The notes under the pieces are model-generated. The model made no database searches. It saw nothing but the letters and a program-made list of their open reading frames with translations, and was not told the DNA's origin. A stretch of 64,000 bases of DNA from Taeniopygia guttata (Eukaryota; Chordata; Aves; Passeriformes; Estrildidae), in assembly GCF_048771995.1 (NCBI RefSeq), contig NC_133030.1, positions 61,825,501 to 61,889,500 on the forward strand, written 5' to 3'. Of the stretch, positions 1 through 9,604 are shown piece after piece. The position numbers and the translations under genes are program-made. Positions within the stretch are counted from its first letter, which is position 1. Each line of letters starts with the position of its first letter.

Positions 1-189
1 GTTTATTCCTCCACATTCACGTAATATTTTACTTCTTCACTTCCATTCTCATTGCTTTCTTTTCCTATTTCCACCATCATTTTCTTTGTTTGCATCAAAA
101 TTGCTACTGCCTTCTTCATTTCCAGCAATGTTGTTTTCCTCTACATCTGCATCATCACCTTTCACTTCTTCCTTTGCAACAACATTGTC
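1..189. other. AT/pyrimidine-rich left edge, no gene seen
   Basis: The first bases are T- and CT-rich on the plus strand. Read on the minus strand they are rich in GAA, GAT and AAT codons, which would give an acidic stretch like the linker of ITPRIP-like proteins, but the frame is not continuous. It probably belongs to the decayed unit just to the right. No promoter or complete reading frame is supported. Confidence 0.35.
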
Positions 190-650
190 TTATTTCTTCC
201 TCCTCCTCTTCCTCCAAGCTGCTGCTAGACCTCTCCTCCTGGCCACTGCTGCCTGTGGTGTGTTGGGTGCAAGAAGAACTGGCACGATCGAGATTTTGGA
301 ACAGTAGGGTGTTACTGCTCCAAGATATCCAGCAGGAAATCCCTCCTGAGCCACCATGGCAGGGGTGTATATATTTTATAATATAAAAGTATAAATTCCC
401 TAAATGCAGTGTTAATAGATGTAGCTACCTATATACAGTTAAATACAAGTGCAGTTAATTTATACACAATTCATATATACTATATATACACAATACAGTA
501 AACACGCCCCAAAGGCAGGTGCAGCACTTCAGCAACAGCCCAGAAGGGGCTGCCCCAAGGCAGATTTGAGCTGAGGTCCCCAGACAGGATCATGGTGCCT
601 GGCTGCAGATCTTCCAGATGCTGCTGCCACACATCCTTATCCAATCTTTA
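190..650 (-). pseudogene. ITPRIP-like pseudogene fragment (unit 1)
   Basis: Read on the minus strand, 650-510 encodes a segment with the core SPFWAVAEVLHLPLG, and 230-190 encodes a serine run followed by a glutamate run (SSSLEEEEEEE). A single membrane-like segment followed by a Ser/Glu-rich linker is the N-terminal layout I remember for bird ITPRIP-like proteins (inositol trisphosphate receptor-interacting protein-like). Between them, 300-370 matches the block that recurs at 2310-2370, 6440-6500 and 8110-8170. Frames are broken by stops and shifts, and no Mab-21-like C-terminal domain follows, so it is a pseudogene fragment. The family assignment is from memory and unverified. Confidence 0.4.
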
Positions 651-830
651 TATAACATTTTTGCCTAATATTGCAAAACTGTATATACAACACAAAGATT
701 TATATATACATATAAAAACTTTACATGTATAACGAAGCTGGTTAAAGATAGATGTGGTGTGCCCTGGACCTGTGTCCCACCGGGAACAACACAGTGGAGT
801 TGGTCAACAGGAGCCTGGATAGCTGTAGTA

Positions 831-1285
831 TGTTGTTCCACCGAGACGGGATGACTCACAGGCTGCTTTATTTCTCAGACAGCTTTATTGTAGGAAAGGT
901 GAAGCAGGGTGAAGGGAGACAGCCACTCGAGAAGGGATCAGGCTCTGAGAGCCCCGTCCTGAGGGCGGGCTAAGGTATATAACGGGGTGAGGCTAGGAGG
1001 GTCAGGATACATACGAACCAATGGGGGAGAAGCTCAGGGGAGGAGCAGGGGAAGACTGACAGGGAATGCACCAATGGGGACAAGGGGTAGGAGTGGTTAA
1101 CAGGAGGGAACCAATAGGGATACAAAGAACAGGAAACATTCTAGAACAGAGGGATAGTACCACTAATGATTGACATGAACAAGGGAAGGCATAACAAATG
1201 ACTGACAGGCGGGGAGGCGGGAAATCATACAGTGGTGGTCTACCAGGGCATCCCGGGGCAACTATCCCCAGGACCCCCTCCCACA
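831..1285 (-). mobile_element. Solo LTR, minus orientation (LTR-a)
   Basis: About 455 bp with TGT...ACA ends. Read on the minus strand it has the order expected of an LTR: several CCAAT boxes (plus-strand CCAAT near 1018, 1071 and 1111), a TATA-like TTATATAC (plus 975-982), then AATAAA signals (plus TTTATT at 867-872 and 884-889). No clear target-site duplication was seen. It is related to, but clearly diverged from, the 476-bp LTRs at 1513, 5635 and 7308. It is a fossil with no internal viral genes attached. Confidence 0.6.
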
Positions 1286-1512
1286 AAGAGATACAGGAAA
1301 TTTATATACAGCTCATATATACACTATCATCAGGCAGCTCAGCTGTGCCTCAGCATCACTTTCAAGGGTTGCAGAACAGGAGATGTTTGAACCCATATTG
1401 CAGCACAGTGTAATCATGGATGGCCTCTGCAGCCATGGCTTCACCCGACCAGCCAGCACGGTCGACTGTGAGGGACTGCATTCCTCAGGGAGGTTTGGGG
1501 AGTGGCTAGGGT

Positions 1513-1988
1513 TGTCACCAACCCTGGGACAGAGGAGAAGCAGTGGAGGAGGAATGAAGCTGACTCTTGGCTGGAGTTAATGTCCAAGGTTTATTACGGG
1601 GCTCCAGGGAGCTCTGCACCTCACGGGAACCAAGAGTGAAGAGCCCCGATGAAGACTGTGGAACAGTATATAAAGGGGGTGTAAACAGGGGAAAGTATCA
1701 CCCACCAACCAATAGGGAAGCTTGGGGGAGTGCTAACTGGTGAAATAGACAGGTAGAGTATGCAATGGGGAAGGCTTAAAGGCGGGACCCCTGGTCCTCA
1801 CCCAGTCACTCAATGCCTGTGTGGAAGTTTATAGATGGGTGGGATGGGGAGTCAAGCGATGGACAAGACACCAGGGAGGGGACAGGGGAATGACACAGCA
1901 GTTTTTCAGGTGATTGGCATCAAAGGAGGCGGAGGTAACTTGAGGCAAACCACTGAGGGGAGGGAGAGTACAGGAATGAACCATTACA
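1513..1988 (-). mobile_element. LTR, minus orientation (LTR-b copy 1)
   Basis: A 476-bp LTR. On the minus strand it starts TGTAATGG and ends GACA, with CCAAT boxes, a TATA box (plus-strand TATATAAAG near 1668) and an AATAAA signal (plus TTTATT at 1590-1595). The same length and ends recur at 5635-6110 and 7308-7783, which supports the boundaries. This copy is visibly more diverged than those two. No primer-binding site follows it and no purine tract precedes it, and no target-site duplication is evident. Fossil. Confidence 0.65.
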
Positions 1989-2075
1989 GAACCAGTACAT
2001 AAAAACACATAAAAAAATTTAAAACAATTTATATACAGCCCATATGTACACTATCATCAGGCAGCTCAGCTGCCA

Positions 2076-2977
2076 TCAGAGAGCCCTGTGCCTCAGCATC
2101 TCTTTCAAGGGTTGCAGAAGAAGGAGATGCTTCAACCCATGCCACAGCCCAGTGTAACCATGGAAGGCCTCAGTGTGGGCACCCGGATCATGCACCAGAT
2201 GCCAGAAAAGCCTTGGTGGTTCAACCACTGCAAAGTCTGGCCGCCAGCCGATCTCCACAGAAAGCCTCTTGTTGCCTACAACAGAGTGGTCAAGGTCTGT
2301 CTCCTCCAGGCAGCAGTGCAGGTGCTCCAAGATATCCAGCAGGACATCCCCCCCTGAGCCACCGTGGCAGGGGTGCTCAGGAGGTGCATCACAACCATCT
2401 TCAAGGTGTAGGTGGAAAAGCCTACACCCAGCAGAGTGCAACTGAGGAGCTCCTGCACTGGCAGTGCCAGCTGTGTTGATGGGCCTGCCCTGCCACATAC
2501 CCAAAGAACTCTGTCTCTGCCACAGCATTGTCTCCGGACACATTGTGCTCAGCATGTGCCAGTGTCTAAAATGTTATATTGGATGATTTAAAATTAACTG
2601 GCCATTTCCCATTTCATTACTTTCATTGTCCTCTGTATTTCCTTTATCTCTTTGAATCACTTCTTTAAGTGAAGTCTTCTCTGCTCATTTTCCAACCTGC
2701 GCCTCAAAGCCTCTTTTAGAGCTCTTCTGGCCACTGCTCTCTGCCTCACAGATGCTCTTCTATGCCTAAACTGGAGTCCCAAAGGCAGAAGCAGCAGCTC
2801 AGCAACAGCCCAGAAGGGGCTGTCGCAAGGCAAATGTGAGCTGAGCTCCCCAGTCAGGGTCAATTGGCTCATGAGTGCCCTTCTCCAGGTCCTCCACACA
2901 AACTGCCACACAACCTCCTCCAATTCTTTATATAAGGTTTTTGCCTTATATTGTAAAAGTATACATATATGTAACAC
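2076..2977 (-). pseudogene. ITPRIP-like pseudogene fragment (unit 2)
   Basis: The minus strand of 2977-2657 encodes a stretch with DSPFWAVAELLLLPLGLQF followed by a basic Arg-rich helix (RRALKEALRRRLENEQRRL). This resembles a membrane segment plus juxtamembrane region of ITPRIP-like proteins. After a gap with stops, 2555-2076 is open again for 159 codons (core LLDILEHLH, then KRLSVEIGWRPDFAVVEPP). This second block is repeated at 6200-6690 and 7870-8170, and I do not recognise its family beyond its position in the unit. The two halves are not in one frame, so this is a decayed copy. It lies on the same strand as the LTR at 1513-1988. Confidence 0.4.
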
Positions 2978-3009
2978 AAAGCTTTACATATATACATTTT
3001 ATATATACA

Positions 3010-3429
3010 TGTCGAGAGTTTAGCTAAAGAATAGCTGCGCAGCAAGGGACACGAAAGGGTTAAGTTGATGAGAGTGTGAGAATACGTGACTTGTAGCATG
3101 AAAACTATGACCTTGAGAAACAGATGTCTTCTAACAACGTTGAGAGCCAGACATCTCCTAACAACCTTGAGTATACAGATGTCCGGTTAAAAATGAAATA
3201 TTGCTTGGTATGCAGAAAGATAATCAAATATAAAGAAACAGTAACTGCAAGGCTTATCGCAAAGAGATATATGTGTTAATAGAAAGGTAACCAATCCTGA
3301 GCTTCTCTTTTGCAATATGTATGAACTAGTTAGTGCTTGTATAAAGAAACTGTAATCGACTCGAATAAACTGAAAACGTGTTGACCATGATACCATGAGA
3401 CTTGTTTTCCCGCGACACTCTCACCAACA
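3010..3429 (+). mobile_element. 5' LTR of ERVK-like fossil provirus
   Basis: About 420 bp, starting TGTCGAGAG and ending in CCAACA two bases before a primer-binding site. It has a TATA box (TATAAAG, 3340-3346) and a polyA signal (AATAAA, 3364-3369) in the correct order on the plus strand. It is unrelated by eye to the minus-strand LTRs around it. It starts abruptly inside the AT-rich tail of the unit-2 repeat, so it was inserted into, or recombined with, the existing array. Fossil. Confidence 0.75.
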
Positions 3430-3431
3430 AA

Positions 3432-3445
3432 TGGCGCCCGAACAG
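3432..3445 (+). other. Retroviral primer-binding site, tRNA-Lys type
   Basis: TGGCGCCCGAACAG directly downstream of the LTR is the start of the primer site complementary to the 3' end of tRNA-Lys3, used by many beta-type retroviruses and ERVK elements. Its position two bases after the LTR end fixes the LTR boundary and the plus orientation of this fossil. Confidence 0.8.
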
Positions 3446-3620
3446 ACGGGATGCCCCCGCCTGGATCTGTGAGACGTTGCGTTGGGTTCGGGTCCCGCAG
3501 CTAGACGGACGGCGATTAAGCTCCACTACCTGGAGCCACGCCCTGAGTGACCGCAACGGCGAGCTCAGCCGATACGTGCTGCCGAAGCCTAGAGGGTCTG
3601 CAACAGCGCTGACGTGAGTA

Positions 3621-4477
3621 ATGGATAGGCAAGCAGCATATAACCTTTTCACCTCGTTTCTCAGACGGAGGCAATTTAAAGGGCTTTATTTACATAGGGA
3701 TCTCCAGGCTTCCGTACAGCTTCTCTTTCATATTCTCTCAAAGAGAACTGAAAAAGTTAAAGAAGCCGATTTGGAACAGTTGGTTCTGTGGGCAAGAAAC
3801 AAAGGCAAGCTGCAAATGCCTTCGCTAATTTTTAGTAAAGTCGAATCGCAAGAGCTGGGGCAGCTGCTTTGGGACGCAGTGATAGAGGGCGGAGAGGAGA
3901 GAGAAGCGGTGCTGGCCCCTCGCCCCCCCGCAGCAGCGGCGGCGGCGGCGAGCAACCCAGCGCGGCATGTCAATAGTAGCAGAAACAAGCGATCACAAGG
4001 CAAGATACAAAAGCAAGAAAAAGTTACAGAAAGTCCTTCCTCGTCCCTTGTGGAACGGGTTGGCAGAACTAACGCAATGGACTGTGGCGGAGAGCAGCAG
4101 GGTGCGGCGGTGAGCACCGGCCAGCCGCCCGGGCGGACCGCGGAGCAGCAAGCGCGGGGCCAGGCAGAGCGGGGCCGGCCAGCACCGAGCCTGAGGTGGC
4201 CCCGGGGTGGAGCGGACTTCGGCCGAGAGACAGAATGCTCCTTGTTGGTGAGCAACAGCGCGAGGAGGGATATGGGCGTTCCCGGGGGCTCGGCCGCGCT
4301 GGAGTCGGAGCAGGCGGGGCGCGGCCGCGGCAGGGGCGTCTCCTCTCCCGTCCCCACAGTGACGCAGCAAGGGACGGGAGCGAGACGGCGCCGCCCCTCA
4401 TCTCCCCGCAGCACCCCGCAATGGCGGCGGAGACGGCTGCACAGCCTGGTTGCCACGGTAACAACAACGCCGAGAGC
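3621..4477 (+). pseudogene. Fossil gag start (matrix region), ERVK-like
   Basis: About 175 bases after the primer site a reading frame begins. Its first 90 or so residues are helical, with many Leu, Lys and Arg, and look like a beta-type retroviral matrix domain. It then passes into a long Ala/Gly/Pro/Arg-rich stretch. The frame runs on to about 4538, but the last 60 bases match the neighbouring array repeat, so the viral part ends near 4477. No capsid, protease, polymerase, envelope or 3' LTR follows, so this is the 5' end of a provirus only. It appears relatively young for a bird fossil because the stretch that is left looks whole. Confidence 0.6.
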
Positions 4478-4540
4478 AGCAGTGCAGGTGCTCCACGACA
4501 TCCAGCAGGACATCCCTCCTAGCTCTCTTAAGGGGTGAGA
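4478..4540 (-). pseudogene. Short ITPRIP-like array remnant at ERV junction
   Basis: GCAGTGCAGGTGCTCCA and what follows match, with few differences, the block at 2313-2370, 6443-6500 and 8116-8170. It is therefore a remnant of an array unit cut by the left-hand ERVK-like fossil. It marks the right junction of that fossil. Confidence 0.55.
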
Positions 4541-4591
4541 AGGGCAGGTTGCAGCACTCTCCGCTGGACCCAGGCGGGCTTTGGAGAGTGC

Positions 4592-5088
4592 TGTGTGGGT
4601 CCAGATGGCAGCGAGATCCCAGCGGCGTAAATGATGAGGAGAGTCCTTTGTCGGGGGCAAAACTCCACTTTATTGTATCCCAGAGGGTACAACATGATGT
4701 GAAGGGAGCCAGCTAACAGAGCTGGTGCCTGCCAACAAAGGCCCCGGAAAGGGGCTTGCAACAGTTTATAAAGGGAATGGGAGGGGAACCGATCAACCAA
4801 TAGGGACACAGTAAGGAGTGGCTCTTGGGTAAAGTGACAATGGGAGGCATCCAATGAGGGAGGAACAGGGGAGGGGCCCTAGGCCCTTATCCAATCACCT
4901 GACGCCCTGTATGGAAGCTTCCAGATGTAAGGGAAGGGACGCCGAGTGACGGACAAGGCACCACCTGGGAGGGGACAGGGGAATGAATCAGCCTTTTTAG
5001 GGAGATTGACACATGAGGGAAGGCGGGAAACTCAGGGAGAAACTAAAACAATGTGGGGGATAACTGGGAAAAACCAGAGCATATAACA
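4592..5088 (-). mobile_element. LTR, minus orientation (LTR-c)
   Basis: About 500 bp. Read on the minus strand it has CCAAT boxes (plus-strand CCAAT near 4797, 4849 and 4888), TATA (plus TTTATAAAG near 4765-4773) and AATAAA (plus TTTATT at 4669-4674). It aligns loosely by eye with the 476-bp LTRs but is a separate subfamily. It sits between the membrane-segment block of one unit (5160-5400) and a remnant of the next block (4478-4540), so it may have been inserted into that unit. The exact ends are uncertain by some tens of bases. Fossil. Confidence 0.5.
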
Positions 5089-5159
5089 CTAATAAAACAT
5101 AAAATAATGCAACTCCACACTTCTCTGCTTGATTCCGATATTGTGCCTTCTTGCCTCTG

Positions 5160-5400
5160 CTTCAGGTCTTTATGTTGCTGGTCTCCCCCTTTATGGCAGC
5201 TCTTCTGTGCCAGAACCGCAGCCCCAAAGGTGGGAGCAGCAGTTTGGCAACAGCCCAGAAGGGGCTGCCCCAAGGCAGCTGCAAGCTGAGCTGAGCTCCC
5301 CAGCCAGTGTCAATCGGCTCATGGGTGCCCTGCTCCAGGTCCTCCACATGCTGCTGCCACACAACCTCATCCAACCTTTATGTAAGATTTTTGCTTAATA
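5160..5400 (-). pseudogene. ITPRIP-like pseudogene fragment (unit 3)
   Basis: The minus strand of 5374-5162 is open and reads MDEVVWQQHVEDLEQG, then GSPFWAVAKLLLPPLGLRFW and a basic tail. This corresponds to a short coiled-coil-like lead plus one membrane-like segment. It is nearly identical to 6840-7070, being the same block one 1.67-kb period away. The downstream acidic linker block is missing here and LTR-c takes its place. Confidence 0.42.
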
Positions 5401-5634
5401 TTTCAAAACTATATACAAAGTTTTACATATATACATTTTATATATACTTCTTAGAACTTTATATGTATAATGATGCAGGTTAAAGATAGACACAGGTAAT
5501 TTATATACAGCTCATATATACACTATTGCTGCCTTGCCCACCAGAAGCCCACCAGGCTTTGCCTGACCAGCTGGCATGGTGGGCTGTGGGGGACACTCCC
5601 CTGCTCCTCTGGGAAGTTCAGGGGCGGCTAGGGC

Positions 5635-6110
5635 TGTCACCACCCTGCAATGGAGGAGAAGTGGAAACGTCCATGGAGTAAAGAGGCAGGCTCTCAGTTG
5701 GGGTTATAATCCAAGGTTTAGTGCAGAACTCTGATGAGCACCACACCTCAAGGGAACAACCAACAAAGAGCCCTGAGCAGGGCTGTGCAACATATTATAA
5801 AGGAGGGTGTGGGATCATCCACCGACCAATGGCGAAACTTGGGGGAGTGGGAGGTGGGGAAACAGACAGGTACACAGTCCAATGGGGAAGGTTCAAGGGA
5901 GGGACACCTGGCCCTCATCCAATCACTCGACGCCCTGCCTGGAAGGTTCTGGAGGAGTGGGATGGGGAGCCGACTGATGGACAAGGCAACAGGGAGGGGA
6001 CAGGGGAATGACACAGCAGTTTTGGGGAAGATTGACATGGAAGGGGGAGGAGGTAACTTAAGGCAGAACCATTGCAGGTAAAACAGGGGGTGAGGGCATA
6101 AACCATTACA
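5635..6110 (-). mobile_element. LTR, minus orientation (LTR-b copy 2)
   Basis: A 476-bp LTR with minus-strand ends TGTAATGG...GACA. On the minus strand it has inverted and direct CCAAT boxes and a TATA box (plus ATTATAAAG near 5794), followed by the transcribed lead. It is almost identical to the copy at 7308-7783, including its flanks, so the two were copied together as part of the tandem unit and not inserted separately. Fossil. Confidence 0.7.
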
Positions 6111-6199
6111 GAACCGGTACAAACATAAATACATAAAACCACAATACAACAATTTATATACAGCCCATATGTACACCCTCATCAGGCAGCTCAGCTGCC

Positions 6200-7070
6200 A
6201 TCAGACAGCCCTGTGCCTCAGCACCTCTTTCAAGGGTTGCAGAAGAAGGAGACGCTTGAACCCATGTCACAGCCCAGTGTAATCATGGATGGCCTCAGTG
6301 TGGGCACCCGGATCATGCACCAGGTGCCAGAAAAGCCTTGGGGGTTCAACCACTGCAAAGTCTGGCCACAAGCCGATCTCCACAGAAAGCCTCTTGTTGC
6401 CTACAACAGAGTGGTCAAGGTCTGTCTCCTCCAGGCAGCGGTGCAGGTGCTCCAAGATACGCAGCAGGACATCCCTCCTGAGCCACCGTGGCAGGGGTGC
6501 TCAGGAGATGCATCACAACCATCTTCAAGGTGTAGGTGGAAAAGCCTACACCCAGCAGAGTGCGTCTGAGGAGCTCTGCACCGACAATGCCAGCTGTGCT
6601 GCTGTGCCCGAAGAACTCTGTCTCTGCCACAGCAATGCCACAGCATTGTCTCAGGACACATTGTACTCGGCATGTGTCAGAGTCTGAAATGTTGTATTTG
6701 GTGATTTAAAATTAGCTGGCCATTTTCTACTGCATTACTTTCATTGTCCTCTGAATTTCCTTTATCTCTTTGAATCCCTTCCTTAAGTGAAGCCTTCCCT
6801 GCTCGATTCCCATGTTGCGCATTCTCGCTTCTGCTTCAGGTCTTTATGCTGCTGGTCTCCCCCTTTATGGCAGCTCTTCTGTGCCAGAACCGCAGCCCCA
6901 AAGGCGGGAGCAGCAGTTTGCAACAGCCCAGAAGGGGCTGCCCCAAGGCAGATGTGAGCTGAGCTGAGCTCCCCAGCCAGTGTCAATTGGCTCATGGGTG
7001 CCCTGCTCCAGGTCCTCCACATGCTGCTGCCACACAACCTCATCCAAACTTTATGTAAGATTTTTGCTTA
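6200..7070 (-). pseudogene. ITPRIP-like pseudogene fragment (unit 4)
   Basis: On the minus strand the order is: lead and membrane-like segment at 7047-6865 (MDEVVWQQHVEDLEQG ... GSPFWAVA), a stop-bearing stretch, then the second block at 6690-6200 (LEHLHRCLEETDLDH ... DFAVVEPPRLFW). This is the order expected from the N-terminus of an ITPRIP-like protein. The piece lies between two LTRs on the same strand (7783-7308 upstream, 6110-5635 downstream). The frame is interrupted and the Mab-21-like domain is absent. Confidence 0.42.
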
Positions 7071-7307
7071 ATATTTCAAAACTATATACAAAGTTTTGCA
7101 TATATACATTTTATATATACTTCTTAGAACTTTATATGTATAATGATGCAGGTTAAAGATAGACACAGGTAATTTATATACAGCTCATATATACACTATT
7201 GCTGCCTTGCCCACCAGAAGCCCACCAGGCTTTGCCTGACCAGCTGGCATGGTGGGCTGTGGGGGACACTCCCCTGCTCCTCTGGGAAGTTCAGGGGCGG
7301 CTAGGGC

Positions 7308-7783
7308 TGTCACCACCCTGCAATGGAGGAGAAGTGGAAACGTCCATGGAGTAAAGAGGCAGGCTCTCAGTTGGGGTTATAATCCAAGGTTTAGTGCAGA
7401 ACTCTGATGAGCACCACACCTCAAGGGAACAACCAACAAAGAGCCCTGAGCAGGGCTGTGCAACATATTATAAAGGAGGGTGTGGGATCATCCACCGACC
7501 AATGGCGAAACTTGGGGGAGTGGAAGGTGGGGAAACAGACAGGTACACAATCCAATGGGGAAGGTTTAAGGGAGGGACGCCTGGCCCTCGTCCAATCACT
7601 CGATGCCCTGCCTGGAAGGTTCTAGAGGAGTGGGATGGGGAGCCGACTGATGGACAAGGCAACAGGGAGGGGACAGGGGAATGACACAGCAGTTTTGGGG
7701 AAGATTGACATGGAAGGGGGAGGAGGTAACTTAAGGCAGAACCATTGCAGGTAAAACAGGGGGTCAGGGCATAAACCATTACA
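7308..7783 (-). mobile_element. LTR, minus orientation (LTR-b copy 3)
   Basis: A 476-bp LTR of the same subfamily as 5635-6110, with the same ends, TATA box and CCAAT boxes. On the minus strand it lies directly upstream of unit 4, so it is positioned as that unit's would-be promoter. Fossil. Confidence 0.7.
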
Positions 7784-7869
7784 GAACCGGTACAAACATA
7801 AATACATAAAACTACAATACAACAATTTATATACAGCCCATATGTACACCCTCATCAGGCAGCTCAGCT

Positions 7870-8430
7870 GCCATCAGACGGCCCTGTGCCTCAGCACCTC
7901 TTTCAAGGGTTGCAGAAGAAGGAGATGCTTGAACCCATGTCACAGCCCAGTGTAATCATGGATGGCCTCAGTGTGGGCACCCGGATCATGCACCAGATGC
8001 CAGAAAAGCCTTGGGGGTTCAACCACTGCAAAGTCTGGCCTCAAGCCAATCTCCACAGAAAGCCTCTTGTTGCCTACAACAGAGTGGTCAAGGTCTGTCT
8101 CCTCCAGGCAGCGGTGCAGGTGCTCCAAGATATCCAGCAGGACATCCCTCCTGAGCCACCGTGGCAGGGGTGTTCAAGAGGTACATCGCAACAGCCTCCT
8201 CCTCCTCCTCCAAGCTGCTGCTGGAGATCTCTACCTGGTCACTGCTGTGTGCTTCACAGATCCTTTTGCTGTGGCTACACTACAGCCCCAAGAGCAAGGA
8301 GCAGCGCTTCAACAGCAGGTCACAAGTGCCACTGTTACAAGTCAGCCCAGAGCAGGGCTCCCCAAGCCCTGGCACTCTGCCCCAGGCTGTGCTGCACTGG
8401 CTCCTGTAGCAGCTGAGTCACCTCAGCTCC
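7870..8430 (-). pseudogene. ITPRIP-like pseudogene fragment (unit 5, most canonical)
   Basis: Minus-strand reading from 8430 gives pieces with ARAWGALLWA, QWHL and ALLLALG, which resemble the WGALL..ALQQWxFW..LLLLxFGL membrane region I remember from bird ITPRIP-like proteins. It continues into a Ser run and Glu run (SSSSLEEEEE) at 8240-8190 and then the second block (LLDILEHLHRCLEE) at 8150-7870. Stops and a frame change separate these pieces. This unit keeps more of the family pattern than units 1-4 and is the best support for the assignment. The C-terminal Mab-21-like domain is not present, because an LTR follows. Confidence 0.45.
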
Positions 8431-9190
8431 AGGTAATCAAAGCGCTGCTCCGTGCACTGATATGTGATATCCATACCAACTACCCTCCACCAGCTGCGGG
8501 GACTGGATAAGGCTGTATAAAGCAAGAGGATTCTTGTGCCCACGTCCTCTGCATTCTCCAATCCCAGACTCCCTTTGCTGCATCCTAACCCTTCCAAGAA
8601 CTCTCTGGAACACAGAGGAGAGAGGTCTGCTCTGCCATGATTCCCCCTGTGCCTTAAGTTCCTGTGTTCAGATGGGCATAGAGAGGATGGGGACTCCTGC
8701 CTACCCCACGTCCTGTTTGTCAGGCCTGTCCCAGGGCAGTCTGGCTGCGATTCCAGTCCCTTGTCCCCTTGGCCCTGCTGACCCACAGGTCAGCTCCTTG
8801 GGCAGAGCCTTTATGCCTCTGGAGGAAATTGGCTTTTGTCACTCCTGGGCTCTTGGCAGAGGTGCTGGCTCCTGGCAGTACACTTGGGCTCCAGGTTCCC
8901 TTTCAAGTCTGTAGAGCACCAGGAGAGCTGCTGCTGTTGTGTGCTTGCACAGGCAGCTCTTGGAGCCAGTGGTGGCACTTGAAGCAGGATTCAGCTTTGC
9001 CACCCTGCCAGAGGCCGGAGAACTCAGTGTGCCTCAGCTTTGTCCCTGCCAGCTTCCAGTCATAGCTGCAGTGGCAGTGGCTGTGAGGTGACCCAGAGCT
9101 GTGTCCCTGGCAGCACGTGGCTGTGCTTTGCATCCTCCTGGCACTGGAATGGAGGTTAGATTGGTTATTGGCAAGGAATTGTTGGCTGTG
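8431..9190. other. Intergenic, nothing recognised
   Basis: Mixed-composition sequence between the repeat block and the first CR1 fragment. Short open frames on both strands have no recognisable domains or splice context. Confidence 0.5.
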
Positions 9191-9382
9191 AGGCCTGTGA
9201 GGCCCTGGCACAGGCTGCCCTGAAAAGCTGTGGCTGCCCCATCTCCTGCAAGTGTTCAAGGCCACGTTAGGATTTGGAGCATCCTGGCCTGGTGGAAGGT
9301 GTTCCAGCCCAGAGCAGTGGGGTAAGAACTGGATAATCTTTAGGGTGTATTCCAACCCAAACCAGACTGTGATTCTGTGATT
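9191..9382 (+). mobile_element. CR1 LINE 3' end
   Basis: It contains the CR1 3' pattern GGCCCTGGCACAGG, GCTGTGGCTGCCCC, GTTCAAGGCCA and a TGATTCTGTGATT tail. It is 5'-truncated, as is usual for CR1. Confidence 0.9.
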
Positions 9383-9383
9383 A

Positions 9384-9604
9384 GGTGGCCTATTGGAAAA
9401 GCTTCTTCCCCCAGAGGATGCTCGGGCACTGAACAGGCTCCTGAGGGAATGCTCATAGCCCCAAAGCTGGCAGATGTCAATGAGCCTTTGTCAATGCTCT
9501 CACACACAGTGTGGGATTTTTTTGGTTTTAGGTGCAGGACCAGGATTTGGGCTTGATGATCCCTGCAGGTCCCTTCCACCTCAGGATATTCTGTGATTTT
9601 GTGT
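9384..9604 (+). mobile_element. CR1 LINE 3' end, second subfamily
   Basis: It follows the first CR1 with no gap. The wording differs (GAACAGGCTCC, TTTGTCAATGCTCTCACACAC, CAGGTCCCTTCCACCTCAGGATATTCTGTGA), which matches a different CR1 subfamily. Confidence 0.75.

Larger units (their letters stand above)
5122..8170. repeat. Tandem duplication, period about 1.67 kb
   Basis: The sequence from about 5122 recurs from about 6796. The same order of blocks (membrane-segment block, AT-rich stretch, GC-rich lead, 476-bp LTR, AT-rich stretch, second block) appears in both copies. LTR starts are 1673 bases apart (5635 and 7308), and the first block is offset by about 1674. The copies differ at only a few sites per line of sequence, so the duplication or a later conversion is recent. 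A third, more diverged version of the same order lies at 1400-3009. Confidence 0.85.

Noticed and set aside
3728-4660. Minus-strand frame of 310 codons opposite the fossil gag
   Set aside because: It is an antisense shadow of a GC-rich stretch with few stop-prone codons. The plus strand has the LTR and primer site.
6213-6569. Plus-strand frames of about 120-180 codons repeated in the array (also at 2088 and 7886)
   Set aside because: Strand assignment was considered. The LTR direction, the membrane-like segment and the Ser/Glu run all favour the minus strand, so the plus frames are taken as shadows.
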